A DNA stretch of 43,990 bases from Marinomonas shanghaiensis (GCF_003259175.1 NZ_QGOK01000034.1:1-43990); one strand, 5' to 3'; counted from the first letter of the stretch, positions 14,270 through 23,608 are shown. Notes: generated from the letters alone by a model not told the origin. A program made the numbers and translations.

Positions 14270-15430
14270 CTAAGTTACCTGCTTAAAAGGCAACAACGCG
14301 TGGGTATCTTGATGGTACTCACGCACGGCTTGGGCTTCTTCTTCGCAGAAGTGACCAATGGCGTCGCGGAAGCCTTCGTGGGCGATGTAGTGGATGCTGT
14401 GGCTGAATACAGGTTCAAAACCGCGGGCGATTTTGTGTTCCCCTTGGGTGCCAGGATCAAAATGCTGTAACCCTTTTTCCAAGCAAAATTCGATGCCTTG
14501 GTAATAACAGGCTTCAAAATGCAGGCAATCCACTTCTTCCATACAACCCCAATAACGGCCATACAAGGAGTGATCGTCGAAGAAGCACCAAGAGGCAGCG
14601 ATGGCTTCTTCGCCTCTGAACGCTTGTACCAAGAGAATTTGATCGCCCATGGTCTCAGTCAGTTGCCCAAAGAACTCTCGGGTTAAATAGCCTTGCTGAC
14701 CACGTTTGGCATAAGTGGATTGGTAACACAGATAAAAGAAGTCGATCTCGGCTGAGGTCAAATCGCGGCCGAGGGTTCGAGTAAGAATAATGCCTTCTTT
14801 GGCGACTTTTTCTCGCTCCTTACGCGCGGTTTTGCGCTTACGACTGGAGAAGTGGGATAGATAATCTTCCATGTCTTTGTAGCCACGATTAAACCAATGG
14901 AACTGACAAGAAATACGCTGCACAAGATCCTTGTTTGGCACGAATAGCGCCGCGTGCTCTGGCTTGGTAAACAGCAGGTGCCAACTAGAAAAATTACGTT
15001 CTTGATTGGCTTGAGTCATGATGTCCGCAAGCGCGGGGTACAGATGAGAAAACGCCACATCATCACCGTTTGGATCAAGATGAGAAAAAAGCCGCACTCC
15101 AGTCACAGGAGAAAAGGGAATCGCCCAAATACGCTTAGGAAAGTAACGCATACCGTAACGCTGGTAAGCATCCGCCCATGACCAATCAAAAACAAATTCC
15201 CCTTGGGAGTGGGTTTTCAAATAGGTTGGGGCGATGGCCAGTGGGCAGTCATCGTCATCCATTACTAGCAAGTATTCTGGGTACCAACCGGTTCCGTCGC
15301 CAATGCTGTTGCTTTGCTCTAACGCCTGATGAAAAGCAAATTGCGCAAAGGGATAACGTGTTTCTCCAATAGCAGCTTGCCATTTGGCTTCGCCTATTTG
15401 ATCAACCGAATTAAACCATTGCGCTTTCAT
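14270..15430 (-). CDS. FemAB-like N-acyltransferase (DUF482/COG3146 family)
   Basis: A 386-residue cytoplasmic protein of the GNAT-fold FemAB_like family. The typical pattern includes FAFHQALEQSNSIG near the N-terminus, SSRKRKTARKEREKV in the middle and FDPGTQGEHKIARGFEPV towards the end. AAAGGAAAG before ATG 15430 selects it over an upstream ATG at 15454 that lacks a binding site. It is the last gene of a minus-strand run lpxM-hemF-aroE-this gene, starting 41 bp after aroE. The substrate is unknown for the family. An aminoacyl or acyl transfer role is inferred from the fold. Confidence 0.85.
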   Translation of the reverse strand: MKAQWFNSVDQIGEAKWQAAIGETRYPFAQFAFHQALEQSNSIGDGTGWYPEYLLVMDDDDCPLAIAPTYLKTHSQGEFVFDWSWADAYQRYGMRYFPKRIWAIPFSPVTGVRLFSHLDPNGDDVAFSHLYPALADIMTQANQERNFSSWHLLFTKPEHAALFVPNKDLVQRISCQFHWFNRGYKDMEDYLSHFSSRKRKTARKEREKVAKEGIILTRTLGRDLTSAEIDFFYLCYQSTYAKRGQQGYLTREFFGQLTETMGDQILLVQAFRGEEAIAASWCFFDDHSLYGRYWGCMEEVDCLHFEACYYQGIEFCLEKGLQHFDPGTQGEHKIARGFEPVFSHSIHYIAHEGFRDAIGHFCEEEAQAVREYHQDTHALLPFKQVT

Positions 15431-15471
15431 ACTACTTTCCTTTCTGTCGCTCATTGCAAAGGCCGTTTGAC

Positions 15472-16272
15472 TTACATCTGTTTGCGCATTTCATCCACTA
15501 GACTGGCGGTTTCAGGTCGTATTTGTCGCCATAAATAAAACGCCTCTGCGGCTTGGCCGACCAACATACCCAGACCGTCCGCTCCATCGGCGCCACGCTC
15601 ATGAGCCCATTGTAAAAAGACCGTGCGATCTTTGCCATACATCATGTCGTAACACCAAGTGCCGTCACTCACTAAGGTATCTTTTAAGGGTGGCAGACTG
15701 CCCGTCATGCTCGCTGAGGTGCCATTTATGATGATGTCGAAAGGGCCATCTAACGCTTCGAAAGACGACGCGAGACAATCAAATTGATCCGCTAAGGCTT
15801 GCGCCTTTTCGACGGTACGATTAGCAATGGTGACAGATTCAGGGTTTTCGGCCAAAACAGGTTCAAGCACACCACGCACCGCGCCACCAGCGCCCAGTAG
15901 AAGAATGCGTTTATCCGTTAAACTCTGACCGTGATTATGGATGATGTCACGAACCATGCCGATTCCATCGGTATTGTCGCCGAACAGGTCGCCATTTTTG
16001 CCCATCATTAAGGTATTCACGGCACCCGCTTGCTTGGCTCGCTGACTTAATATGTCGCACATGGCGTAAGCGCGTTCTTTAAAGGGCACCGTAATATTCA
16101 GACCCTTTCCACCTTTTTCAAAAAAGTCTCTGACTTGATTCTCAAATTCAGCCAGATCACCCAGCAAAGTCGAATACATCAAATTTTGTTCCGTTTGCTG
16201 AGCAAAATAAGCATGAATCCTAGGGGATTTGCTATGAGCAATCGGATTTCCGACAACGGCGTATTGATCCAA
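15472..16272 (-). CDS. aroE: Shikimate dehydrogenase (housekeeping AroE)
   Basis: Reduces 3-dehydroshikimate to shikimate with NADPH in aromatic amino acid synthesis. At 266 residues it is close to the E. coli enzyme, and the key residues fall at the same numbers: Ser14 and Ser16 (HSKSP), Lys65 (PFKERA), Asn86 (AVNTL), Asp102 (NTDGIG), the glycine loop GAGGAVRG (127-134) and NRT for NADP. The gene sits 60 bp after hemF, an order common in gammaproteobacteria. A divergent paralogue lies at 4026-4916. Confidence 0.96.
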   Translation of the reverse strand: MDQYAVVGNPIAHSKSPRIHAYFAQQTEQNLMYSTLLGDLAEFENQVRDFFEKGGKGLNITVPFKERAYAMCDILSQRAKQAGAVNTLMMGKNGDLFGDNTDGIGMVRDIIHNHGQSLTDKRILLLGAGGAVRGVLEPVLAENPESVTIANRTVEKAQALADQFDCLASSFEALDGPFDIIINGTSASMTGSLPPLKDTLVSDGTWCYDMMYGKDRTVFLQWAHERGADGADGLGMLVGQAAEAFYLWRQIRPETASLVDEMRKQM

Positions 16273-16332
16273 AATATGTCCTCTTTTATTGAAACGCTAA
16301 AGGCAATGACGCAACCGTAGACAGCAAGCCCA

Positions 16333-17327
<995 letters not shown>

Positions 17328-17427
17328 AAAAAGCGTTAAAAAATGGCTAAAAAAGAGCCTAAAAGTTGCACCCAGTCTACCACTGAAAAGACAGGTATCG
17401 CGAAAGAACTTGTAAATGACAATGATG

Positions 17428-18366
17428 TTAATACAGACGGGAACCATCAGGACGCGTACGTAACAAATTTAGCACCCACATATATTGCTCAGGATGTCGG
17501 GAAATCATCGCTTCAAGAGCTTGGTTCATGATAAGCGCATCGGTTTCTTCGCCGCCACTGGGAAAATTTTCTAGCGGAGGAAAAATAAACAACTCGTATT
17601 TACCCGATGTCGCATTATAAGCGGGCAACATAGGAACAACGGTGGCATTGGTAAGCTTGGTCAACTTACCCAGCCCTTTCATTGTGGCTTTGGTTGACGC
17701 GAAAAATGGGGTGAAAACAGAATGCTGGGCACCAAGGTCTTCATCCGGTAAGTAATAGCCTAAAAAGCCATCTTTCACCGAGTTCATAAAAGGTTTAATG
17801 CCCGTACTACGACAATAAACTCGAGCCCCGTAACGCACTCGCTGTCGGTGAATAAGCCAATTGAAGATAGGGTTTTTCTGAGTACGTATCATAGCGACGG
17901 TTTTATACCCTCGAGCCGTCAGCATAATCCCCGCATAATCAATCGCCCAGCAATGTGGCACCAGCGCAATCACATTGTCTCCGCGATTCAACAACGGAAA
18001 GAGATGCTCTTGACCTGAAATAACACAGCGATCCTCACAATGCTGCTTGCTACGCACAAGCAATTCGCCATACCCAACAAAATACTGCGCAGCTGTCTGG
18101 AAGCTATGCTTAAGCAGGGCTTCGCGTTCTTCCAAAGATTTCTCCGGAAAACATTGCTCTAAATTAATCCGCGCTCTTTTTAACGTACTGCTTTTGGTAT
18201 TCAACAATCGACACGCAATCCAACTCGCCAATTTGTCACGCCAACGCAACGGAAAAAAGGCAACCACCAATGACACTCCCACCCCTAACCAAGTTAACCA
18301 AAACTTTGGATGAAGAAATCGCCACTGAAAAGTTGGATTGTATAAATGCTTGTCAGCACAGTTCAT
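17428..18366 (-). CDS. lpxM: Lipid A late acyltransferase, LpxM-like
   Basis: Transfers a secondary acyl chain to the lipid A precursor at the inner membrane. In 312 residues it has an N-terminal membrane anchor (FWLTWLGVGVSLVVAFFPL, about 22-40) and the catalytic H-x4-D box His138-Cys-Trp-Ala-Ile-Asp143. LpxM-like blocks GIKPFMNSVKDGFLGYYLPD and RPDGSRLY follow, closer to E. coli LpxM than LpxL. The TetR gene lies upstream on the same strand and hemF downstream. The last residues overlap nothing. Acyl-chain preference cannot be read from sequence. Confidence 0.9.
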   Translation of the reverse strand: MNCADKHLYNPTFQWRFLHPKFWLTWLGVGVSLVVAFFPLRWRDKLASWIACRLLNTKSSTLKRARINLEQCFPEKSLEEREALLKHSFQTAAQYFVGYGELLVRSKQHCEDRCVISGQEHLFPLLNRGDNVIALVPHCWAIDYAGIMLTARGYKTVAMIRTQKNPIFNWLIHRQRVRYGARVYCRSTGIKPFMNSVKDGFLGYYLPDEDLGAQHSVFTPFFASTKATMKGLGKLTKLTNATVVPMLPAYNATSGKYELFIFPPLENFPSGGEETDALIMNQALEAMISRHPEQYMWVLNLLRTRPDGSRLY

Positions 18367-18443
18367 TGTTCAACATGTCGCATAAATTGTGGAAGCTTTA
18401 TGATACATCAAACCTCTGGCACCTTAAATTGATATCTTTTTTG

Positions 18444-19010
18444 TTACTTGCCATAACGTTCACGCCAATCAGACAAGGCATGATCGAACAACACAGGCTG
18501 ATTTGTACCTTGTACCAAAATCGATGCGCCATGCAAACACGCTAACAATTGACTGGCTTGCATTAACGCCGTGTCTTCATCTGTCTGATCCAAACGCGCA
18601 AACACCTGACTCAGCCAAGTAAGTTTCAGCTGATAAAACACAGATAACTCTGTGCAAACCTCGTCTGGCAAGATCGATTTGTCAGACGTCAGCATGGTAC
18701 ACAAGCTCATATTGCGCTGTTCGACGATCTTGGCTTTAAAACCATTGATAAAACCATTTAACAACACCCTAGGATCGAGTCTTTCATCCTTTGGATTTGG
18801 CAGTAATTGCGAAAATAGCTCAGTATAACGCGCCATCACAGCGGCCACCAAATCCCCCTTGGTCGGATAGTGATAGTGAACACTTGCACTCTTGATACCA
18901 ACCGCTTCGGCGATGTCGCGAAAACTGAATGCGTTATAACCGCCTTGCACAATAAAACGCTCAGCTGCGTCCAAGATGTTTGTTTTGGTATCGTTTTTTT
19001 CAATGCTCAT
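18444..19010 (-). CDS. TetR-family regulator divergent from lpd
   Basis: A 188-residue repressor-type protein with an N-terminal TetR HTH (about 10-55; AAERFIVQGGYNAFSFRDIAEAVGIKSASVHYHYPTKGDLV) and a helical ligand domain. The gene faces the dihydrolipoamide dehydrogenase gene, and the 136-bp gap holds two copies of CTATCTAGTGATAG. It probably represses both its own gene and the dehydrogenase gene. The ligand is unknown. Confidence 0.9.
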   Translation of the reverse strand: MSIEKNDTKTNILDAAERFIVQGGYNAFSFRDIAEAVGIKSASVHYHYPTKGDLVAAVMARYTELFSQLLPNPKDERLDPRVLLNGFINGFKAKIVEQRNMSLCTMLTSDKSILPDEVCTELSVFYQLKLTWLSQVFARLDQTDEDTALMQASQLLACLHGASILVQGTNQPVLFDHALSDWRERYGK

Positions 19011-19029
19011 TCGGGTGTCTCATTATTTC

Positions 19030-19101
19030 ATCTATCTAGTGATAGATATTTTATTGACCCATCGTAAATCCACAAGTTATATTTAGTCTATCTAGTGATA
19101 G
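19030..19101. promoter_or_regulatory. Pair of TetR-type operators between the regulator and lpd genes
   Basis: ATCTATC-TAGT-GATAGAT at 19030-19047 and CTATC-TAGT-GATAG at 19088-19101 share an identical 14-bp palindromic core. Centres are 56 bp apart. One sits close to the regulator start and one close to the dehydrogenase start, as expected for repression in both directions. Confidence 0.8.
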
Positions 19102-19146
19102 GTAGAAAAGCCATATTTCACAGAACATCATTGCAGGAGAGAAAGA

Positions 19147-20556
19147 ATGACATACGATCTCGTTGTACTAGGAAGCGGTCCTGGCGGTTATGCGGCAGCG
19201 TTTCGAGCTGCCGATTTAGGCTTAAGCGTTGCCATGATAGAACGTCATAATACATTGGGCGGCGTTTGCTTGAACGTTGGCTGTATCCCGTCTAAAGCGC
19301 TGTTGCATGTCGCAGGCAAAATCCTTATGGCTGAAGAACCCGCCTATGGCGTGCAATTTGCTAAACCAACCATCAACTTGGAGGACATTCGCCACCACAG
19401 ACAATCTACCGTCGACACTTTAACTGGCGGTCTTACAATGATGGCCAAAGGCAGAAAAGTTACTGTCATTCATGGAGAAGGGACGTTCGATTCGACCAAC
19501 TCCATCACCGTCACCAAAGACGGACAGTCACAACAAGTCGATTTTAAAAACGCCATCATCGCCGTTGGTTCCCGCGCCATTAAATTGCCGTTTGTGCCTT
19601 ATGACGATCCACGGATTTTAGACGCCACCAGCGCTCTACAACTCGAACGCATTCCAGAACATTTACTCGTCCTTGGCGGCGGCATTATTGGCGTGGAAAT
19701 GGCCACGGTTTACCAAGCGCTTGGCGCAAAAATTACCGTCGCGGAACTTGGCGAGCAAATCATGACCGGCGCAGACAAAGACCTCGTGCGTGTCTTCGAG
19801 CAAGTCAACAAAGATCGTATGAGTTTTTTAACCAAAACCCAAGTCACTAATATAGAAGCCACACCAGAAGCCTTGAACGTCACCATGCAAGACAAAGATG
19901 GCGAGCGAAGCCTTTCAGTGGATGCCGTACTGGTCGCCGTTGGTCGCTCGCCGAATGGCAAAACCGCGGGTATTTCCGACATCGGCGTCAAATTAGACGA
20001 ACGAGGTTTTGTACTGACAAATGAAAAGTGCCAAACATCTGTACCCAATATCTATGCGATTGGCGACGTCACTCACGGCCCAATGTTGGCGCACAAAGCG
20101 TCCCATCAAGGCCATACCGCCGCTGAAGTCATTGCGGGTCACAAGGTTGATTTCCAACCACTCGCCATTCCGTCCATCGCTTATACCTTTCCAGAAGTGG
20201 CCTGGGTTGGTTTAACTGAAACGGAAGCAAAAAAACAAAACATCGCTATAAGAACCGCCGTTTTCCCATGGACAGCAAGCGGCCGCGCCATTGCCTCTGG
20301 CGTGACTCAGGGTAAAACCAAACTCATTTATGACGAAGCAACAGAACGCGTCTTAGGCGCTGGCGTCGTGGGTTCCCACGCGGGAGAATTACTCGGTGAA
20401 CTGACACTCGCCATTGAATTCGGCGCTACACTGGAAGACATCGCCTTAACCATCCACGCTCACCCCAGCCTGCACGAAACCGTCGGTTTAGCAGCGGAAC
20501 TCGGCGCTGGAACAATTACCGACATGCCGAATAAGAAAGCAAAGAAGGTTAAGTAA
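19147..20556 (+). CDS. lpdA: Dihydrolipoamide dehydrogenase (E3), stand-alone copy
   Basis: Re-oxidises dihydrolipoamide with NAD+. The 469-residue flavoprotein has the FAD loop GSGPGGYAAAFRAADLG, the redox disulfide Cys41/Cys46 in GGVCLNVGCIPSK, an NAD-binding GGGIIGVEMA, the ATGGxP-like IYAIGDVTHGPMLAHKA, and the C-terminal HAHPSLHET with the active-site His. AGGAGA precedes the ATG. It is not beside E1/E2 genes of any 2-oxoacid complex but is paired with a TetR regulator, which suggests an alternative, conditionally expressed E3. A terminator follows. Confidence 0.95.
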   Translation: MTYDLVVLGSGPGGYAAAFRAADLGLSVAMIERHNTLGGVCLNVGCIPSKALLHVAGKILMAEEPAYGVQFAKPTINLEDIRHHRQSTVDTLTGGLTMMAKGRKVTVIHGEGTFDSTNSITVTKDGQSQQVDFKNAIIAVGSRAIKLPFVPYDDPRILDATSALQLERIPEHLLVLGGGIIGVEMATVYQALGAKITVAELGEQIMTGADKDLVRVFEQVNKDRMSFLTKTQVTNIEATPEALNVTMQDKDGERSLSVDAVLVAVGRSPNGKTAGISDIGVKLDERGFVLTNEKCQTSVPNIYAIGDVTHGPMLAHKASHQGHTAAEVIAGHKVDFQPLAIPSIAYTFPEVAWVGLTETEAKKQNIAIRTAVFPWTASGRAIASGVTQGKTKLIYDEATERVLGAGVVGSHAGELLGELTLAIEFGATLEDIALTIHAHPSLHETVGLAAELGAGTITDMPNKKAKKVK

Positions 20557-20590
20557 ACGTACTCAATCGTCCATATTACTTCATCCAATA

Positions 20591-20616
20591 AAAAGCCGAC
20601 TCTCGTCGGCTTTTCC
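20591..20616 (+). terminator. Rho-independent terminator of lpdA
   Basis: AAAAGCCGAC (20591-20600) and GTCGGCTTTT (20605-20614) form a perfect 10-bp stem with a TCTC loop. Its right arm overlaps the first HigA-type operator. Confidence 0.85.
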
Positions 20617-20668
20617 CATTACGGGAAAAAATATTGCAATATGCAATCCCCTTTCCCATAATGGGAAA
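20611..20668. promoter_or_regulatory. Two palindromic operators of higBA
   Basis: TTTTCCC-ATTAC-GGGAAAA (20611-20629) and TTTCCCAT-A-ATGGGAAA (20652-20668) share TTCCCAT/GGGAA halves, with centres 40 bp apart. They lie just upstream of higB and are probably bound by HigA or the HigBA complex for autoregulation. Confidence 0.7.
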
Positions 20669-20693
20669 CAGACTTACATGGAAGAGAAGTCAC

Positions 20694-20993
20694 ATGAGAA
20701 TATTCACCAAAAGAACACTAAGAGAATTTTGGGAACAAAAGGAATTTCAGGATTCTGAACAGCCACTAAAAGCATGGCACGATGAAGCAAAACATGCTTT
20801 ATGGAAAACACCACACGATATAAAGGAGCAATATCGTAATGCGAGTGTCGTAAAAAATAACAAGGTAATCTTCAATATCCACGGCAATAAATACCGCTTA
20901 GTTGTTGAAATAGATTACGAGTGCTCTCACTGCTATGTACTGTTCGTAGGCACTCACAAGCAATACGACAAAGTGGATATCAATTCACTTTAG
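20694..20993 (+). CDS. higB: HigB toxin, ribosome-dependent mRNA interferase
   Basis: A 99-residue RelE-superfamily toxin of the HigB type. The start ATG 20694 has GAAGAGAAG upstream; an upstream in-frame ATG at 20634 would run through the operator and is rejected. Conserved blocks are KALW/YRNASVV, VIFNIHGNKYRLVVEI and the C-terminal THKQYDKVD, which match E. coli HigB (FNVGGNELRVV, THKEYD). The toxin gene precedes the antitoxin gene, the reverse of most type II pairs but typical of hig. It presumably cuts mRNA on the ribosome. Confidence 0.93.
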   Translation: MRIFTKRTLREFWEQKEFQDSEQPLKAWHDEAKHALWKTPHDIKEQYRNASVVKNNKVIFNIHGNKYRLVVEIDYECSHCYVLFVGTHKQYDKVDINSL

Positions 20994-21021
20994 TAGAGGT
21001 ACTTTAAGTAAAGGAGAGAAA

Positions 21022-21402
21022 ATGAATATTAAACCCATTAAAAACGATGACGATCTAGGCGCTGCTGTTTTGCGCATGCGTAGCCTACGTGGCGCTAAAC
21101 CGAATACGCCAGAAGGCGATGAGATGGAAATTTTGGCGGCTCTTGCCGAAGCCTATGAAGAGAAGCATCACGCTATCGATCCACCAGATCCAATCGAAGC
21201 CATTAAATTTCGCATGGAACAATTGAATTTAAAGGATACCGATCTAATCGAATATCTAGGTCAACGTAGTCGAGTCAGCGAGATCTTAAATAAAAAAAGA
21301 CCGTTAAACCTAAGAATGATCCGCAGCTTGAATAAAGGTCTACACATCCCTTTAGAATGTTTGATTAAAGACTACCGCTTAGACAATGAAAAAGCCGTTT
21401 GA
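21022..21402 (+). CDS. higA: HigA antitoxin with HTH domain
   Basis: A 126-residue antitoxin of the COG5499 type. The N-terminal part (about 1-60) carries an acidic, helical region (EGDEMEILAALAEAYEEKHHAI) likely to contact HigB, and the XRE-like HTH is at about 75-108 (DTDLIEYLGQRSRVSEILNKKRPLNL). GGAGAG precedes the ATG, 28 bp after higB, so both are in one transcript. Its stop codon lies inside a perfect terminator palindrome. Confidence 0.93.
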   Translation: MNIKPIKNDDDLGAAVLRMRSLRGAKPNTPEGDEMEILAALAEAYEEKHHAIDPPDPIEAIKFRMEQLNLKDTDLIEYLGQRSRVSEILNKKRPLNLRMIRSLNKGLHIPLECLIKDYRLDNEKAV

Positions 21403-21419
21403 TCAAACGGCTTTTCTCT
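21390..21419 (+). terminator. Terminator overlapping the higA stop codon
   Basis: A 26-bp perfect palindrome centred on TTTGATCAAA, with arms AAAAGCCGTTTGA and TCAAACGGCTTTT, followed by a T-rich tail. The TGA stop (21400-21402) is part of the stem, so the final codons are also structural RNA. Confidence 0.85.
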
Positions 21420-21460
21420 TTTACATATCATGAAATACAAGATCTAGTCTGAAATGCTTA

Positions 21461-21817
21461 TCAACTCACATAAACGATATGTTGCTCGTCATCATAGCTA
21501 AAATTGAGAACTATCTGGATTTGGCTTTCTTCAAGATGCAGCTTAGAAACCAAGTCAAACGTGCCGTTTTCGGCTTTTTCCGCAAAAATCTTTAACTGCT
21601 TTTCCAACATCACCCAAGCAACGTCATCCCTTGAGTCATCGAAATTATCGCCTGCTCTAGAAGTCGTCCGAAGCCAACGGAAATACACTAGTGAATTCGT
21701 TTTAATATCCACACGATCACCAGCGTCCGAGGCGACATAACGCAATTCATATAGGGAAAGCTGTTGTTTTAAATACACTTTCCACTGCTGCATAAACTGA
21801 TCGAAATAGGGCAACAC
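21461..21817 (-). CDS. Hypothetical protein, 118 residues
   Basis: An acidic, soluble protein with no family that I recognise. It has no signal peptide or membrane segment. GGAGAA lies just upstream of GTG 21817 or TTG 21814, so the exact start is uncertain. It is convergent with higBA and divergent from the KAP NTPase gene (98 bp apart), and its AT-rich composition matches that accessory region. It could be a small accessory protein of the NTPase, but there is no direct evidence. Confidence 0.65.
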   Translation of the reverse strand: MLPYFDQFMQQWKVYLKQQLSLYELRYVASDAGDRVDIKTNSLVYFRWLRTTSRAGDNFDDSRDDVAWVMLEKQLKIFAEKAENGTFDLVSKLHLEESQIQIVLNFSYDDEQHIVYVS

Positions 21818-21915
21818 AAGTTCTCCAACTAAATAACATAATCCTTTCTATCTTATAGGTTCCTTGTACTTCTCGTAATCTGTTATCGTAAAGCTAACCG
21901 ATTAAAGGACTTTTC

Positions 21916-23439
21916 ATGAGCACTGAACAAACGATCCAGCCTTTTGAATACTGCGCTTCTAACGGAAAACGTAAGCAGCTTGCAGAACGTTTCACAGCTT
22001 ACCTGAATACACGCGATACGGAAAAACATGCCTTCGTTGCCAACCTTAATGGCGGGTGGGGAACAGGGAAAACTTACTTTGTAGAAGAATGGCAAAAGCT
22101 TCTAAGAAAGCAGGATTATATCGCGATTAAAATAGATGCTTGGGAGTCGGATTATCTCAATGATCCTCTGTCTATTTTGGTAGCGGAAATACTGGAGCAA
22201 ATCTATGAACAAGATAGCAGAGAGGATTTTACAGAAGCGGAAAAAAAGCTTACCAGAGGCGTTATAAGCCTTGGAAAAGCGATAGCGCCGTCAATTATAA
22301 AAGGGGCTCTTGCAACATGGGTGTGGGGGGAGGAAACCAATAAAGAATTGAAAGCCATTTTTGATAGCGCTGCCGACTCTCTAAATGACATAAGTACAAA
22401 CAAGGCAATAACAAGCCATGGAGCCTTTGCAGATGAGGCATTTGGAAAACATAAACTTCACAAAAGCTTTGCTAAGCAGTTTAAAAAAGAGCTACAAAAG
22501 CTCTTAGGGCTCGTCAATAACAGTAAAGACGAACCAAAAGAAAAAACTTATATTTTTGTTGATGAGTTAGACCGTTGTAGACCAACCTATGCCATCGAAA
22601 TGCTAGAAACGGTGAAGCACCTCTTCGATATTCCAAACGTTATCTTTGTGCTATCCACCGATACTGAACAGCTCGAACATTCAATCAAGGCTGTTTATGG
22701 GCAAGACTTTAATTCACGAGAGTACTTAAGCCGATTTTTTAACCAAAGAATGGTGTTGCCAGAACCTGATTTATTGGAGTTTATTAAGGCAGAAAAAGCC
22801 TTTGAAATAAAAGATTATGACTTCTCAAAACTAAAAACCTTCCCCCAGATCAGTCAAGCAGATCAACTTCAAGATGCATTTTGTATCTTCTGTGAACTCA
22901 ATAAGCACAATTTAAGTTTACGTACAATTAAGCACTTAATAGACATTACAGAAGGCCTATTGACGGATCCAGAAGTGCTTAAATATCAGTTCTGTATCTA
23001 TTTATTGCTAGCAGCTATATTTGGGGAGAACTTATATATCGGAACAATATATGATGGAGAGCAGGATAAACTAGCAGACAGCCGCGCAATTTTATATTCC
23101 TACAAAGTACCTTCTAACAGTAGTAAATACGCGAGAGAAATTTCTCAGGCGACAAAAAATCAAAAGATGTCCGATTTTCTGGCGCAAACTATTAATCACT
23201 TCCATATCTTTCAAAAAGAAAGCAGTGTGGCTGAACAAATTACTGGCTGGCCAATTTTTAAAGGATCTCGCGCAGATAGAAATCCTCGTATATTAAATAT
23301 TTTTATAAGTGAATCAGACTGCCACAACCAATTTAACGCCATTCGCAGAAACTTAAATGCTGGAGATAAAAGCATATGCACACCTGATGAGATGATAGGT
23401 CTAGTCAGAAGAACTTCCACTTACTTCGAAAAGAGCTAA
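21916..23439 (+). CDS. KAP-family P-loop NTPase
   Basis: A 507-residue STAND-like NTPase. Walker A is GGWGTGKT (46-53) and Walker B is YIFVDELDRCRP, with Asp216-Glu217 and the DRC/RP extension typical of KAP proteins. Between them is a weakly hydrophobic stretch (about 114-137, LGKAIAPSIIKGALATWVWG) where KAP proteins often have membrane helices. The C-terminal half is helical with no recognised effector domain. AAAGGA precedes the ATG. KAP NTPases are frequent in bacterial defence regions, and here the gene follows a toxin-antitoxin pair. An antiphage role is inference. Confidence 0.85.
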   Translation: MSTEQTIQPFEYCASNGKRKQLAERFTAYLNTRDTEKHAFVANLNGGWGTGKTYFVEEWQKLLRKQDYIAIKIDAWESDYLNDPLSILVAEILEQIYEQDSREDFTEAEKKLTRGVISLGKAIAPSIIKGALATWVWGEETNKELKAIFDSAADSLNDISTNKAITSHGAFADEAFGKHKLHKSFAKQFKKELQKLLGLVNNSKDEPKEKTYIFVDELDRCRPTYAIEMLETVKHLFDIPNVIFVLSTDTEQLEHSIKAVYGQDFNSREYLSRFFNQRMVLPEPDLLEFIKAEKAFEIKDYDFSKLKTFPQISQADQLQDAFCIFCELNKHNLSLRTIKHLIDITEGLLTDPEVLKYQFCIYLLLAAIFGENLYIGTIYDGEQDKLADSRAILYSYKVPSNSSKYAREISQATKNQKMSDFLAQTINHFHIFQKESSVAEQITGWPIFKGSRADRNPRILNIFISESDCHNQFNAIRRNLNAGDKSICTPDEMIGLVRRTSTYFEKS

Positions 23440-23515
23440 GCTTGTCGCTTAGCTCTTCCTTCTATTTTTCATCATTAAATTACTCCTGAATTCTCTAAAT
23501 TAACGCCAAATCTAA

Positions 23516-23555
23516 TTGACTACTTTTTGCACTAGGTATATTTTGGATACAAAAT
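23516..23555 (+). promoter_or_regulatory. Promoter and probable GntR operator of the hydroxyproline operon
   Basis: TTGACT at 23516-23521 and TATTTT at 23539-23544 are separated by 17 bp, as for a sigma-70 promoter. ATTTTG-GATA-CAAAAT at 23540-23555 is a palindrome of the kind bound by FCD-type GntR proteins, overlapping the -10 box. The regulator encoded at 27102-27770 is the likely ligand-responsive repressor. Confidence 0.55.
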
Positions 23556-23608
23556 CCATTTTTACTTTTTGCTAGTAAAATCCTTCAACTTCTTAAAAAA
23601 GGTCGCGA

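Noticed and set aside
14261..14470. Plus-strand ORF opposite the FemAB-like gene
   Set aside because: It is almost wholly antisense to a well-supported gene and has no independent evidence.
17343..17531. 62-residue plus-strand ORF over the lpxM 3' end
   Set aside because: It largely overlaps lpxM on the opposite strand and lacks a ribosome binding site or recognisable motif.
20634..20693. N-terminal extension of HigB
   Set aside because: It would run through an operator, and the ATG at 20694 has a good ribosome binding site and matches HigB length.
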